Shown: piece by piece, positions 45,578-53,037 of the stretch
How positions within the stretch are numbered: the stretch's first letter is position 1
Layout: every line of letters begins with the position of its first letter
Source: Acinetobacter guillouiae CIP 63.46
GTDB taxonomy: Bacteria; Pseudomonadota; Gammaproteobacteria; Pseudomonadales; Moraxellaceae
Direction of reading: 5' to 3'
NCBI RefSeq assembly: GCF_000368145.1
Contig: NZ_KB849285.1
Coordinates: forward strand, 243,650-307,649
Length of the DNA: 64,000 bases
Translations under genes and position numbers: made by a program
Notes under the pieces: model-generated
What the model was told of the DNA's origin: nothing
The model's database searches: none
Seen by the model: the letters and a program-made list of their open reading frames with translations, nothing else

Positions 45578-46984
45578 TTATTTTTTATCGTTATTACCAA
45601 ACAATGGCCCCATACCGCCGCCACCGCCAAACTGTTTTTGCATTCCACCCAATGAGCGCATCATTTTTGCCATACCCGATGGATTGGCAAATTTCTTCAT
45701 CATTTTCGCCATTTGTGCATGTTGTTTGATCAGTTTATTGACTTCAACCACATCCATACCACAGCCTGCTGCAATACGCTTTTTACGGCTCGGATTCATT
45801 AAGTCTGGGTTACGACGTTCTTTAATGGTCATCGATTGAATAATCGCTTCCATCTTTTTCACTTGCTTTTCAGGATTTGCTTGTGCAATCGCATCTTGAA
45901 TGCCTGAATTGCTCATGCCAGGCAACTTATCCAAGAAGCCCATCATACCGCCCATTTTGTTCATCTGTTCAAATTGCATCAGCATATCTTCAAAGTTGAA
46001 GCTCCCGCCCTTTTGCAATTTTTTCGCCATTTTTTCGGCTTTTTCTTTGTCGATTTTACGTTCAACTTCTTCGACTAAAGAAAGTACGTCACCCATACCT
46101 AAGATACGTTGTGCAACACGCTCAGGATGGAATGGCTCTAAGGCATCGAGTTTTTCACCCATACCTAAGAATTTAATTGGCTTACCAGTAATCGCACGTA
46201 CCGAAAGCGCCGCACCACCACGTGCATCACCATCGGTTTTGGTGAGGATAACACCCGTTAATGGTAATGCATCATTAAAGGCTTTAGCGGTATTTGCCGC
46301 ATCCTGACCTGTCATTGCATCAACGACAAATAAGGTTTCTGTTGGGCCAATTGCAGCGTGTAATGCTTTAATTTCGTCCATCATGTCATCATCGACATGC
46401 AAACGACCTGCCGTATCGACAATCAAAACATCGTTAAAGTTAATTTTGGCTTGACCAATTGCACGTTGTGCAATTTTAATCGGATCTTCAGAAGCGTCCG
46501 ATTCAATAAAATCAACACCCACTTCAGCAGCAACTGTTTGAAGTTGCTTAATCGCAGCTGGACGGTATACATCGGCAGAAACCATCGCCACTTTTTTCTT
46601 TTGACGTTCTTTTAAGAAACGTCCAAGTTTTGCAGCTGTCGTGGTTTTACCAGCACCTTGTAAACCTGCGAGAAGAATCACAACAGGTGGTTTTGCAGCT
46701 AAGTCTAGGCTTTCGTTTGCCTCACCCATCATTTTGGTGAGTTCGTTATACACAATTTTAACGAAAGCTTGACCTGGTGAAAGCTGAGTCATGACTTCTT
46801 GACCCAATGCTTCTTCCTTAACTTTCGCAATAAACTCACGAGTTACAGGCAAAGCAACATCGGCTTCAAGAAGTGCCATACGCACTTCACGTAAGGTATC
46901 TTTAATATTATCTTCGGTTAGCTGCCCAGAGCCAGTAACATTTCTGAGACTCTGCGTGAGTCGTTCTGTTAAGGTATCAAACAT
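45578..46984 (-). CDS. ffh: Signal recognition particle protein Ffh
   Basis: GTPase of the signal recognition particle that targets inner-membrane proteins co-translationally, together with 4.5S RNA and FtsY. The 468-residue protein has the N-domain helices, the G-domain P-loop LLAGLQGAGKTTTAAKLG near residue 105, DTAGRL (G3), TKTDGDARGG (G4), GMGEKLDALEPFHPERVAQRILGMGD, and the methionine-rich M domain (MLMQFEQMNKMGGMMGF, KKIAAGCGMDVVEVNKLIKQ). The C-terminus is glycine- and methionine-rich. Normal length. Divergent from the ypjD-like gene. Confidence 0.97.
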   Translation of the reverse strand: MFDTLTERLTQSLRNVTGSGQLTEDNIKDTLREVRMALLEADVALPVTREFIAKVKEEALGQEVMTQLSPGQAFVKIVYNELTKMMGEANESLDLAAKPPVVILLAGLQGAGKTTTAAKLGRFLKERQKKKVAMVSADVYRPAAIKQLQTVAAEVGVDFIESDASEDPIKIAQRAIGQAKINFNDVLIVDTAGRLHVDDDMMDEIKALHAAIGPTETLFVVDAMTGQDAANTAKAFNDALPLTGVILTKTDGDARGGAALSVRAITGKPIKFLGMGEKLDALEPFHPERVAQRILGMGDVLSLVEEVERKIDKEKAEKMAKKLQKGGSFNFEDMLMQFEQMNKMGGMMGFLDKLPGMSNSGIQDAIAQANPEKQVKKMEAIIQSMTIKERRNPDLMNPSRKKRIAAGCGMDVVEVNKLIKQHAQMAKMMKKFANPSGMAKMMRSLGGMQKQFGGGGGMGPLFGNNDKK

Positions 46985-47128
46985 TGCAAAATCCGCTTAA
47001 AATAGCTAGTAGCAAAAAAATCTTTCTTAAAATAGAAAATTTATGCTCAAGATGCTATAGGATACTGTAGTTCACATGGAATTTATATCTTATAACATGA
47101 ATATTCATCATCCTGAAAAAGGTTTGAC

Positions 47129-47938
47129 ATGATTAGCCTACCCTTGGTTTATACGATTTTAGCATTAATTGCCTATACCTCTTCATTTTGGTATTTGTTC
47201 ATGCACTTAATGGCTAAACGTTCCGCAAACCCTTGGTTTATTGGCATCATGTCAGGTTTAGGGCTGATATTACATGCAAGTGTACTGCATAACGACATAC
47301 TTACACCACTAGGGATTAATTACGACGTCTTTAACTTGATGTCTTTTACCTCTGCGTTAATGTTAGTTCTAAGTATGCTTTACAGTACCTATCGTCCTGT
47401 TCTTTCACTAAATTTGATTGGAATTCCTGTTGCTGCCTTTGGTTTGATTCTCGGTTTTTGTTTTAGTAAACCAGATCAATTTATTGAACAACATTCTATC
47501 GGTTTAGACATCCATATCATTCTGTCTTTATCTGCTTATGCTGTTTTACTCATGGCAACCATACAAGCCGTTTTGATTTGGTTTCAAAACCGTGAACTCA
47601 AAAAGAAACAAAAAAAACGTATTTGGGTCAACTTCTTACCGTCATATCAAGCCATGGAATCCTTACTTTTTGATATGCTCATTACTGGTTTTGTTTTATT
47701 AACTGTCGCCCTATGTTTTGGTTTCTTTACCATTGATGACTTCTTTGCCCAGCACCTAGCACATAAGACTGTGTTTAGTATTGTGTCTTGGTTTGTTTAC
47801 GGTGCGTTGTTAATTGGTCACTATAAGTTTGGCTGGCGTGGTCAAAAAGCCATTCGCTTTACCATGATTGGATTCTTTTTATTGGCGGTTGGCTTTATTG
47901 GTTCTAAATTTGTTTTGGAAATGATTTTGCATCGTTGA
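47129..47938 (+). CDS. YpjD/CcsA-type cytochrome c assembly family membrane protein
   Basis: Inner-membrane protein of 269 residues with about eight membrane segments; it fits the CcmC/CcsA family (PF01578) that handles haem or is named YpjD/CorE-like in gamma-proteobacteria. The ffh-ypjD divergent pair is common in these genomes. Signature segments are DIHIILSLSAYAVLLMATIQAVLIW near residues 127-150 (His in a membrane helix, a candidate haem ligand), FFAQHLAHKTVFSIVSWFVYGALLIGHYKFGWRGQKAIRF near 212-250 and the tryptophan-poor loop before it. The role in cytochrome c assembly is by family; the gene is not next to other ccm genes and may act elsewhere. Confidence 0.82.
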   Translation: MISLPLVYTILALIAYTSSFWYLFMHLMAKRSANPWFIGIMSGLGLILHASVLHNDILTPLGINYDVFNLMSFTSALMLVLSMLYSTYRPVLSLNLIGIPVAAFGLILGFCFSKPDQFIEQHSIGLDIHIILSLSAYAVLLMATIQAVLIWFQNRELKKKQKKRIWVNFLPSYQAMESLLFDMLITGFVLLTVALCFGFFTIDDFFAQHLAHKTVFSIVSWFVYGALLIGHYKFGWRGQKAIRFTMIGFFLLAVGFIGSKFVLEMILHR

Positions 47939-47959
47939 TAAACGCAGCGCTGAGCAAAA

Positions 47960-48497
47960 ATGGGCAGTATTTTGTATTCTTACTATAAATATATTGATAC
48001 AGAAGCAGAAGAAATTGTTTTATATGAATTAGATCTGGAATATTACTGTCTCAGATCAATTCTGGTGACAGCTTCACTCAGCATCAATACAAATTTAAAC
48101 ATAGAACAAGCGCATTTTTTCTTACCTGAAGGAAATTTTTTCTGACGTTTTAGATGAAATTATTCCCATTGAAAAAGATGAGTTTTTAAATTTTTGGAAT
48201 CAATCGATCTCTAAATATTTAAGTGATTGGAATGAATTAAAGAACAAATTTAAAATTGGGCAAAGCATTGAAACCGAGATTGTGTGTTTCTATCCTCAAG
48301 GGGTGATTGTTCAATATGGCGAAAGATTTTATGGTTTAGCCAATTACAAAGATTGTGAATCGCATTTAGGTTCAAACAACATGTATCCACAACAAAAAAT
48401 TCGACTTTACTTAGAAAGTTTTGATAATGAAAATTTATGGATCAACTTTTCAATCCCCCCCTTCAGCACTGACCTAGAATATATTTTGCATCGGTAG
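47960..48497 (+). pseudogene. Hypothetical gene with S1/OB-like C-terminus, interrupted by a frameshift
   Basis: Two reading frames combine to one protein of about 178 residues. The first frame starts at ATG 47960 (MGSILYSYYKYIDTEAEEIV) and ends prematurely at 48144; the second reads EIFSDVLDEIIPIEKDEFLNFW and runs to the stop at 48497. The junction is a run of six T (48115-48120); removing one T gives AHFSYLKEIFSDVLDEII without interruption. The C-terminal 65 residues (IGQSIETEIVCFYPQGVIVQYGERFYGLANYKDCESHLG) resemble an S1/OB-fold strand order, though I cannot confirm it. So either an ordinary gene with a homopolymer error, or a recent pseudogene. It lies 21 bases after the ypjD-like gene. 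Confidence 0.72.
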
Positions 48498-48551
48498 ACA
48501 TCTCCTACAAAAATGCGTATAACGCTGTTTTCATCTCATCAGGTAACAATT

Positions 48552-49487
48552 GTGAAACTTATACTCGCCCCAATGGAAGGCTTAACCGACCCTATCATGC
48601 GTGACGTTCTCACACATGTCGGTAGCTTTGACTGGTGCGTGACTGAGTTTATCCGTGTAACGGATTCGGTCTTACCTGACCATGTTTATCATAGCTATTG
48701 TCCAGAATTAAACAATCAAGGCAAAACAGCCGCTGGCACACCAGTACACGTTCAGTTTTTAGGAAATAATCCTGAAATGCTCGCAGCCAATGCGGTACGC
48801 GCTGCTGAATTAGGTGCTCCTGCAATCGATATGAATTTTGGTTGTCCTGCTAAAACAGTAAACCGTCATAGAGGTGGTTCAGTACTTCTCGATGAGCCTG
48901 AAGTTGTACATGAGTTGGTCAAGGCTGTACGTGATGCAGTACCCAAACACATCCCTGTATCTGCAAAAATGCGTTTAGGTTATATGGATCGAAATTTTAC
49001 CCTTGAAAATGCGCATGCCATTGAAGATGCTGGCGCAGCTTGGGTCACTGTCCATGCTCGGACCAAAGCTGATGGTTACACCCCACCAGCATTTTGGGAT
49101 CAGCTACAGCCGATTCGTGAAGCACTCAAGATCAATGTGATTGCCAATGGTGAAATCTGGACCAATGCTGATGCGAAACAATGCCAACTTGAATCAGGTT
49201 GCCAAGATTTGATGATTGGTCGTGGTGCTGTGACTACACCAGATCTCACACAATGTATTCGTAAAAATACGGATGAACCTCTTATCACATGGTCTGAACT
49301 ATTAAATTTACAAATTCGTTTTTTAAATGGGCCATATAAAAAAGAGCTGAACATGGTCGGCCGTTATAAACAATGGATTGGGATGATGTCTAAGCATTAC
49401 CCCGAAGCCAAAGCCTTATGGGATGAAATCAAACGGTTGAAAAAAATTGATGAAGTGCTGGAGAAATTGAATCCTGCACATTTTTAA
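48552..49487 (+). CDS. dusC: tRNA-dihydrouridine(16) synthase
   Basis: FMN-dependent enzyme that reduces a uridine of tRNA to dihydrouridine; the sequence is DusC-type (U16). 311 residues from the GTG at 48552 (reads KLILAPMEGLTDPIMRDVL), with AGG eight bases upstream; a longer start at ATG 48513 adds 13 residues not usual in the family. Diagnostic parts are APMEG, NFGCPAKTVNRHRGG with the catalytic Cys, SAKMRLGYMD, HARTKADGY and NGEIWTNADAKQCQLESGCQDLMIGRGA. The stop overlaps the convergent SseB-like stop by four bases. Confidence 0.92.
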   Translation: MKLILAPMEGLTDPIMRDVLTHVGSFDWCVTEFIRVTDSVLPDHVYHSYCPELNNQGKTAAGTPVHVQFLGNNPEMLAANAVRAAELGAPAIDMNFGCPAKTVNRHRGGSVLLDEPEVVHELVKAVRDAVPKHIPVSAKMRLGYMDRNFTLENAHAIEDAGAAWVTVHARTKADGYTPPAFWDQLQPIREALKINVIANGEIWTNADAKQCQLESGCQDLMIGRGAVTTPDLTQCIRKNTDEPLITWSELLNLQIRFLNGPYKKELNMVGRYKQWIGMMSKHYPEAKALWDEIKRLKKIDEVLEKLNPAHF

Positions 49488-49843
49488 ATTGCTTCATCAA
49501 TCTCTAAAATTGCTTTAATTTCTTTAGGTTGAAATTCTTTTGATAATTCAGAAGTTGGATTCAATACCAATGTTGCCCCCTGAGTCATTTCAAAAAACTG
49601 CCGTGTATTTAAAGTGATATATTCGGCATCGACGCCAATATCATTTTGAATGGTTTCTAGTTCAATGAAGAATGGTATTGCTTGATCGCCTTCTGGTGTT
49701 TCTAAAATACGGAATTGAATTTTTTTTTGCTGATCTTGTGTTCCCAAACAATAAATATCCGATGCTAAAAGTAGATCGATAAAATCAGGGATCAATTCGT
49801 AATTTTCTTGGGTGTTGATAAAGAGTTGTTGTAAATTTTGCAT
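49484..49843 (-). CDS. SseB-like protein
   Basis: A 119-residue soluble protein. The arrangement QQLFINTQENYELIPDFIDLLLASDIYCLG, followed by PEGDQAIPFFIELETIQND and TLVLNPTSELSKEFQPKEIKAIL, matches the SseB N-terminal domain (PF07179), in which the VLNP segment is characteristic. That domain is found in 'enhanced serine sensitivity' proteins and has no assigned activity. It is a short, single-domain version. Convergent with dusC, with a four-base stop overlap, and the last gene before the VgrG island. Confidence 0.7.
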   Translation of the reverse strand: MQNLQQLFINTQENYELIPDFIDLLLASDIYCLGTQDQQKKIQFRILETPEGDQAIPFFIELETIQNDIGVDAEYITLNTRQFFEMTQGATLVLNPTSELSKEFQPKEIKAILEIDEAI

Positions 49844-50025
49844 GTTGTTGATTGTCTATTTTTGGTGCCATTAATATAGCTTATTCACGGTAGATATGGA
49901 ATTGACCTGAGTGCTCAATTGGATATCCTAAAGCTTCGAATTTCAAATTATCAAGATTTAAGTTATTGAATTTAAATTATTATAAAAGCTTTAATCTCGT
50001 TTAGGAAACTATATTCATAAAGCAT
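49844..50025. other. Left boundary of the T6SS island
   Basis: About 180 bases with no gene between the SseB-like start and the small ORF at the island end. I see no integrase site, direct repeat or clear terminator; an AT-rich stretch near 49940-49990 could hold a weak one. Confidence 0.35.
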
Positions 50026-50139
50026 CTACTGCTGAGGGGATACGAAATCACCATCACTATTAGTTTTTCTATAATCACCACAGGATGCCGGAAAAGGGAC
50101 TAAGCAAAAAATCCAAACAAAGAATTTCACAAATTGCAT
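50026..50139 (-). CDS. Possible small lipoprotein, 37 residues, at the distal end of the T6SS island
   Basis: An ATG frame starting inside the end of the preceding exported-protein gene (13-base overlap) encodes 37 residues: MQFVKFFVWIFCLVPFPASC, then GDYRKTNSDGDFVSPQQ. It has a lysine, a hydrophobic stretch and a near-lipobox (PASC, non-standard -3 Pro), so it looks like a lipoprotein signal with a very short mature part. It may be a real small protein, the stump of a fifth immunity-type gene, or chance. No ribosome site is evident beyond translational coupling to the overlapping stop. Confidence 0.35.
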   Translation of the reverse strand: MQFVKFFVWIFCLVPFPASCGDYRKTNSDGDFVSPQQ

Positions 50140-50834
50140 TTTTGAGGAATTCCTTTACTTTGGTAAATATTGAAATAAGTATTATTCTTTGTGAGTTCAG
50201 TATTTAATTCTAACCAATAATCCTTAACATTTACTCTCGTCGTCACTAAAAATTCACAATACTCATTCACATTATTTTTTATATTTAAAATATGTTGCTT
50301 CATGAGTGAAACATACACCTCTTTTGATTTCCTCTCATCAATCACATTCAAAGCAGAAATAAAACTTGTGGGAACAATTGGATCTGTATTCATTTTTTTA
50401 AATTTTTTCCCATTGTATTCAACACTTAACCCTAGACGAATACTTTTGAGTTGATTAAATTTAGAGTTCGCTGCATAAATCTCAGAAAAGAGATCAGGTG
50501 TTTGACTGCTATTATTAAAAAAATAAATTTTCTTGGTCGTCAAGCCATAGGATAGCACTTCATAGCGTTTACTATTCGAGACTGTATCCCTATTGATATA
50601 ACCTTTTTTTTCAAGGTTCTTTATTATTTCACCTAAATCTACAGACATTGCTTTTAAATTAAGCTGGTTTACTGGTGCAAATCTTGAATAATTTATTTCA
50701 GAAGATAAAGCCGATATTTCTTTATCTTCAAAATTAAAAATTCGATTTTCTACATTCGCTCCAAAGCTATAGGATGTCATAGAAAAATTTATCAGGAATA
50801 CAGTCTTAAGTTTAATAATATAATGATTTTTCAT
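50127..50834 (-). CDS. Exported protein of the T6SS island, possible immunity factor
   Basis: I do not recognise a family. The 235-residue precursor has a signal-peptide-like N-terminus (KNHYIIKLKTVFLINFSMTSYSFGA), so it should be periplasmic, not lipid-anchored. The body has strands such as LTTKKIYFFNN and IRLGLSVEYNGKKFKKM and a short Cys-containing C-terminus (EYCEFLVTTRV, KCNL) that could form a disulfide. The start overlaps the preceding lipoprotein gene by 23 bases. It is AT-rich like its neighbours and lies on the same transcript as the metalloprotease effector, so I infer an immunity or accessory role; it is unlike the two paralogous lipoproteins. Confidence 0.6.
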   Translation of the reverse strand: MKNHYIIKLKTVFLINFSMTSYSFGANVENRIFNFEDKEISALSSEINYSRFAPVNQLNLKAMSVDLGEIIKNLEKKGYINRDTVSNSKRYEVLSYGLTTKKIYFFNNSSQTPDLFSEIYAANSKFNQLKSIRLGLSVEYNGKKFKKMNTDPIVPTSFISALNVIDERKSKEVYVSLMKQHILNIKNNVNEYCEFLVTTRVNVKDYWLELNTELTKNNTYFNIYQSKGIPQKCNL

Positions 50835-51519
50835 AATTTTTATCTGTCATTTTTGTATAGTATACAGTATAAGCAAAACTATTGACTTGACCTTTCCCTA
50901 CAAACCATTCAGGTTCAGATTCCAAGATAATATGTACACCATTAAAATTCTTTTCAGTAATAACCTTTCCGTACTGATCCCCACCTTGACATCGCCCTTT
51001 AGTTAAAAAATTTTCTATGAAGTTATCAAGACTACTTTTATCTAAAGCTGCTGAATTTATTAAAAAAATTTGATCAGAAATTGATTGATAGATATTTTTA
51101 TGGATATTTTCATCAAATGGAACGAAATTATCACTAGCATAATAATTTGTATTTGGACCTTGTCCTGTAGTTCTTACTTCTAATGTAGACATATGATGAT
51201 AATTATCTTCAAAATTTTCATTATGAACTATTCCATTATCAAAACCTTGAGTAGCAGATAATCGATCTATAACTTTTAACTTCAAATAATTTGAATTCAT
51301 TTCCTTATATTTGCTATATATTTTTTTAAAATTATAGTCCAAATACAAATCATGATTAACAACAAATAAATTAATATCTCTCGATATGTCCTTTAAGTCA
51401 CTTTGAGTATCGCTTTTCTTAGTTTTTTTATTTATCTGACATAGATGATCTAATGGCTCATTAGGAGCACATGCAAATAGAAAAAAAGAGTATATAAAAA
51501 TAGTTAAAATTTTCCTCAT
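50812..51519 (-). CDS. T6SS island lipoprotein, copy B (candidate immunity protein)
   Basis: 235-residue precursor with lipobox LFAC, modified Cys17, Ala at +2 (outer-membrane sorting expected). Its central part is a clear paralogue of the next gene upstream: YKEMNSNYLKLKVIDRLSA...HHMSTLE, DNFVPFDENIHKNIYQSISDQIFLIN and the ending YTVYYTKMTDKNYEKSLYY all align. The mature part carries two extra Cys (LCQINKK, GRCQGG) likely to pair. AT-rich DNA, small intergenic gaps. I infer that it neutralises the metalloprotease effector or a relative, in the periplasm, because the effector would reach that compartment first; no direct evidence. Confidence 0.7.
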   Translation of the reverse strand: MRKILTIFIYSFFLFACAPNEPLDHLCQINKKTKKSDTQSDLKDISRDINLFVVNHDLYLDYNFKKIYSKYKEMNSNYLKLKVIDRLSATQGFDNGIVHNENFEDNYHHMSTLEVRTTGQGPNTNYYASDNFVPFDENIHKNIYQSISDQIFLINSAALDKSSLDNFIENFLTKGRCQGGDQYGKVITEKNFNGVHIILESEPEWFVGKGQVNSFAYTVYYTKMTDKNYEKSLYY

Positions 51520-51585
51520 AACTCATTAAGCCTTATCAAAGGTATAAAATTTCTAGATAATTTTCAATATCATAGATATAGAAAA

Positions 51586-52263
51586 CTAATATATTGATGT
51601 TTCAAATTTTTTATCCGTTTTCTTTGTAAAATAAACTGTAAAAAAAAGACTTGTTAGTTTTTCATTTTTATTTCCTGATGCTTCTAAAATAATACGAATA
51701 TCATTTACATTCCACTCTAGCACTTCTTCTTGTGACGAAGTGCTGCACTCGAGCCTTTTAATAAAAAGATTAATATTTTTATCTAAATCTTTATCATCTA
51801 CTTTATTTCCATTGATCACATAAATTTGATCACCCAACATTTTAGCAATAGTATTGAAAATTTTATCATCGTAAGGTACATAATTCGTACTTTTAAAAAA
51901 CATGTAATTTGTCTTAAAGTTTATATGTGTATCTAGATTAGACATATAATGCTTATTTTCTTCAACATTATTACCGACAGTACCATCTGCAAACCCTATT
52001 TCAGCAGGAAGTTTATCTAAAACCTTTAAAACCATGTAATTGCTATTTAATTTTTTATATCTGTTAATTATTTCTTTTTGATCATAATTTAAAAAAATTC
52101 TATTTTCATCTACAAAACTATAAATATTTTTTCCAACTTTAACATCATAACTATTTCCAATATCTGAATTTTCACTATTTTTTAAACTACAGTTATCCTT
52201 ATTTGAGCCAAATGAACAAGCTGATAGATGTATTAAAGCTATCACCAAAATGAAAGATTTCAT
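51586..52263 (-). CDS. T6SS island lipoprotein, copy A (candidate immunity protein)
   Basis: 225-residue precursor with lipobox LSAC, modified Cys16, Ser at +2 (outer-membrane sorting expected). Paralogue of copy B (50812-51519): YKKLNSNYMVLKVLDKLPAE, HYMSNLDTH, STNYVPYDDKIFNTIAKMLGDQIYVIN and YFTKKTDKKFETSIY correspond one-to-one, with overall identity perhaps a third by eye. Two Cys in the mature part (NCSLK, LECSTS) match those of copy B in position. The duplication suggests that the host carries immunity against more than one effector allele. Confidence 0.7.
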   Translation of the reverse strand: MKSFILVIALIHLSACSFGSNKDNCSLKNSENSDIGNSYDVKVGKNIYSFVDENRIFLNYDQKEIINRYKKLNSNYMVLKVLDKLPAEIGFADGTVGNNVEENKHYMSNLDTHINFKTNYMFFKSTNYVPYDDKIFNTIAKMLGDQIYVINGNKVDDKDLDKNINLFIKRLECSTSSQEEVLEWNVNDIRIILEASGNKNEKLTSLFFTVYFTKKTDKKFETSIY

Positions 52264-52323
52264 AACACCACCATCGCTAATAACCTAATAAATAATTATA
52301 CCTGATGTCTAAAATCATTAAGA

Positions 52324-53025
52324 TTAATGTTTGAATATTGAAAAAAGTGATAATTCCAAATCTTTATACTCATTGTATTTTTTAGTTTTGCAATCGATAT
52401 CTCTAATTTCCCCGCTAGCAACTTTAGCTGCAATAAATTTTTTATTAATTGTAGATACTTCATATACAACTTCATTCTCATCAAAAGAACCTGAATATAT
52501 ACCAGTTCGAGGATTAAATTTACCATCCTTAATATTGTTAATTAAATTACTTAAAACTTTGTCATAGATTAATTCAGAATCGGTATCACTTACTGCAGAA
52601 ATCACATCTATAAGTGCACTTTTTATAAGTTTTCCTTTAAAAATTTGGGGATCAGATCTAACTTCAAAATTAATATATTTAACATAAGTGCCTGCTGAAA
52701 TAATTAGAATTTTGCCTACTACATCGTAGTTATCATCAACAATATCGATATAACCTTGATTTTCATATACATTCATATTATTCAAGGAAGTAGATTTTTG
52801 AATTTTATTATAAAAATCACTAACCTTTATTCCTAAGTTTTTTTCTATAGGACTCTCCATTGAACTTTCAAATGGTAAATATTTATTTATATCCAAACTA
52901 ACATTAGGCTCAGGAGTAAGACAAAATTTATTTATTACCTCATCATTTTTATCTCCAGATGATATTACTTTCCCATCACAACCGACCGTAAATATTAAAA
53001 ATAAGAATCCAATATATATTTTCAT
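52324..53025 (-). CDS. T6SS island lipoprotein adjacent to the effector (cognate immunity candidate)
   Basis: A 233-residue precursor from ATG 53025 (AGGTGG five bases upstream; the frame opens three codons earlier at GTG). Lipobox TVGC, modified Cys16, with Asp at +2, the classic inner-membrane retention signal, unlike the two downstream paralogous lipoproteins. The mature part has a strand-helix mix (LGIKVSDFYNKIQKS, YIDIVDDNYDVVGKILIIS, YINFEVRSDPQIFKG) and no similarity to the two paralogues. It starts 12 bases after the effector stop, the position expected for a cognate immunity protein. Function inferred from position and localisation only. Confidence 0.7.
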   Translation of the reverse strand: MKIYIGFLFLIFTVGCDGKVISSGDKNDEVINKFCLTPEPNVSLDINKYLPFESSMESPIEKNLGIKVSDFYNKIQKSTSLNNMNVYENQGYIDIVDDNYDVVGKILIISAGTYVKYINFEVRSDPQIFKGKLIKSALIDVISAVSDTDSELIYDKVLSNLINNIKDGKFNPRTGIYSGSFDENEVVYEVSTINKKFIAAKVASGEIRDIDCKTKKYNEYKDLELSLFSIFKH

Positions 53026-53037
53026 TTCAACCACCTA

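Noticed and set aside
52296-52526. Overlapping minus-strand frame of 76 residues inside the effector-adjacent lipoprotein gene
   Set aside because: Shadow of the true gene in another frame; composition is low complexity and there is no ribosome site.
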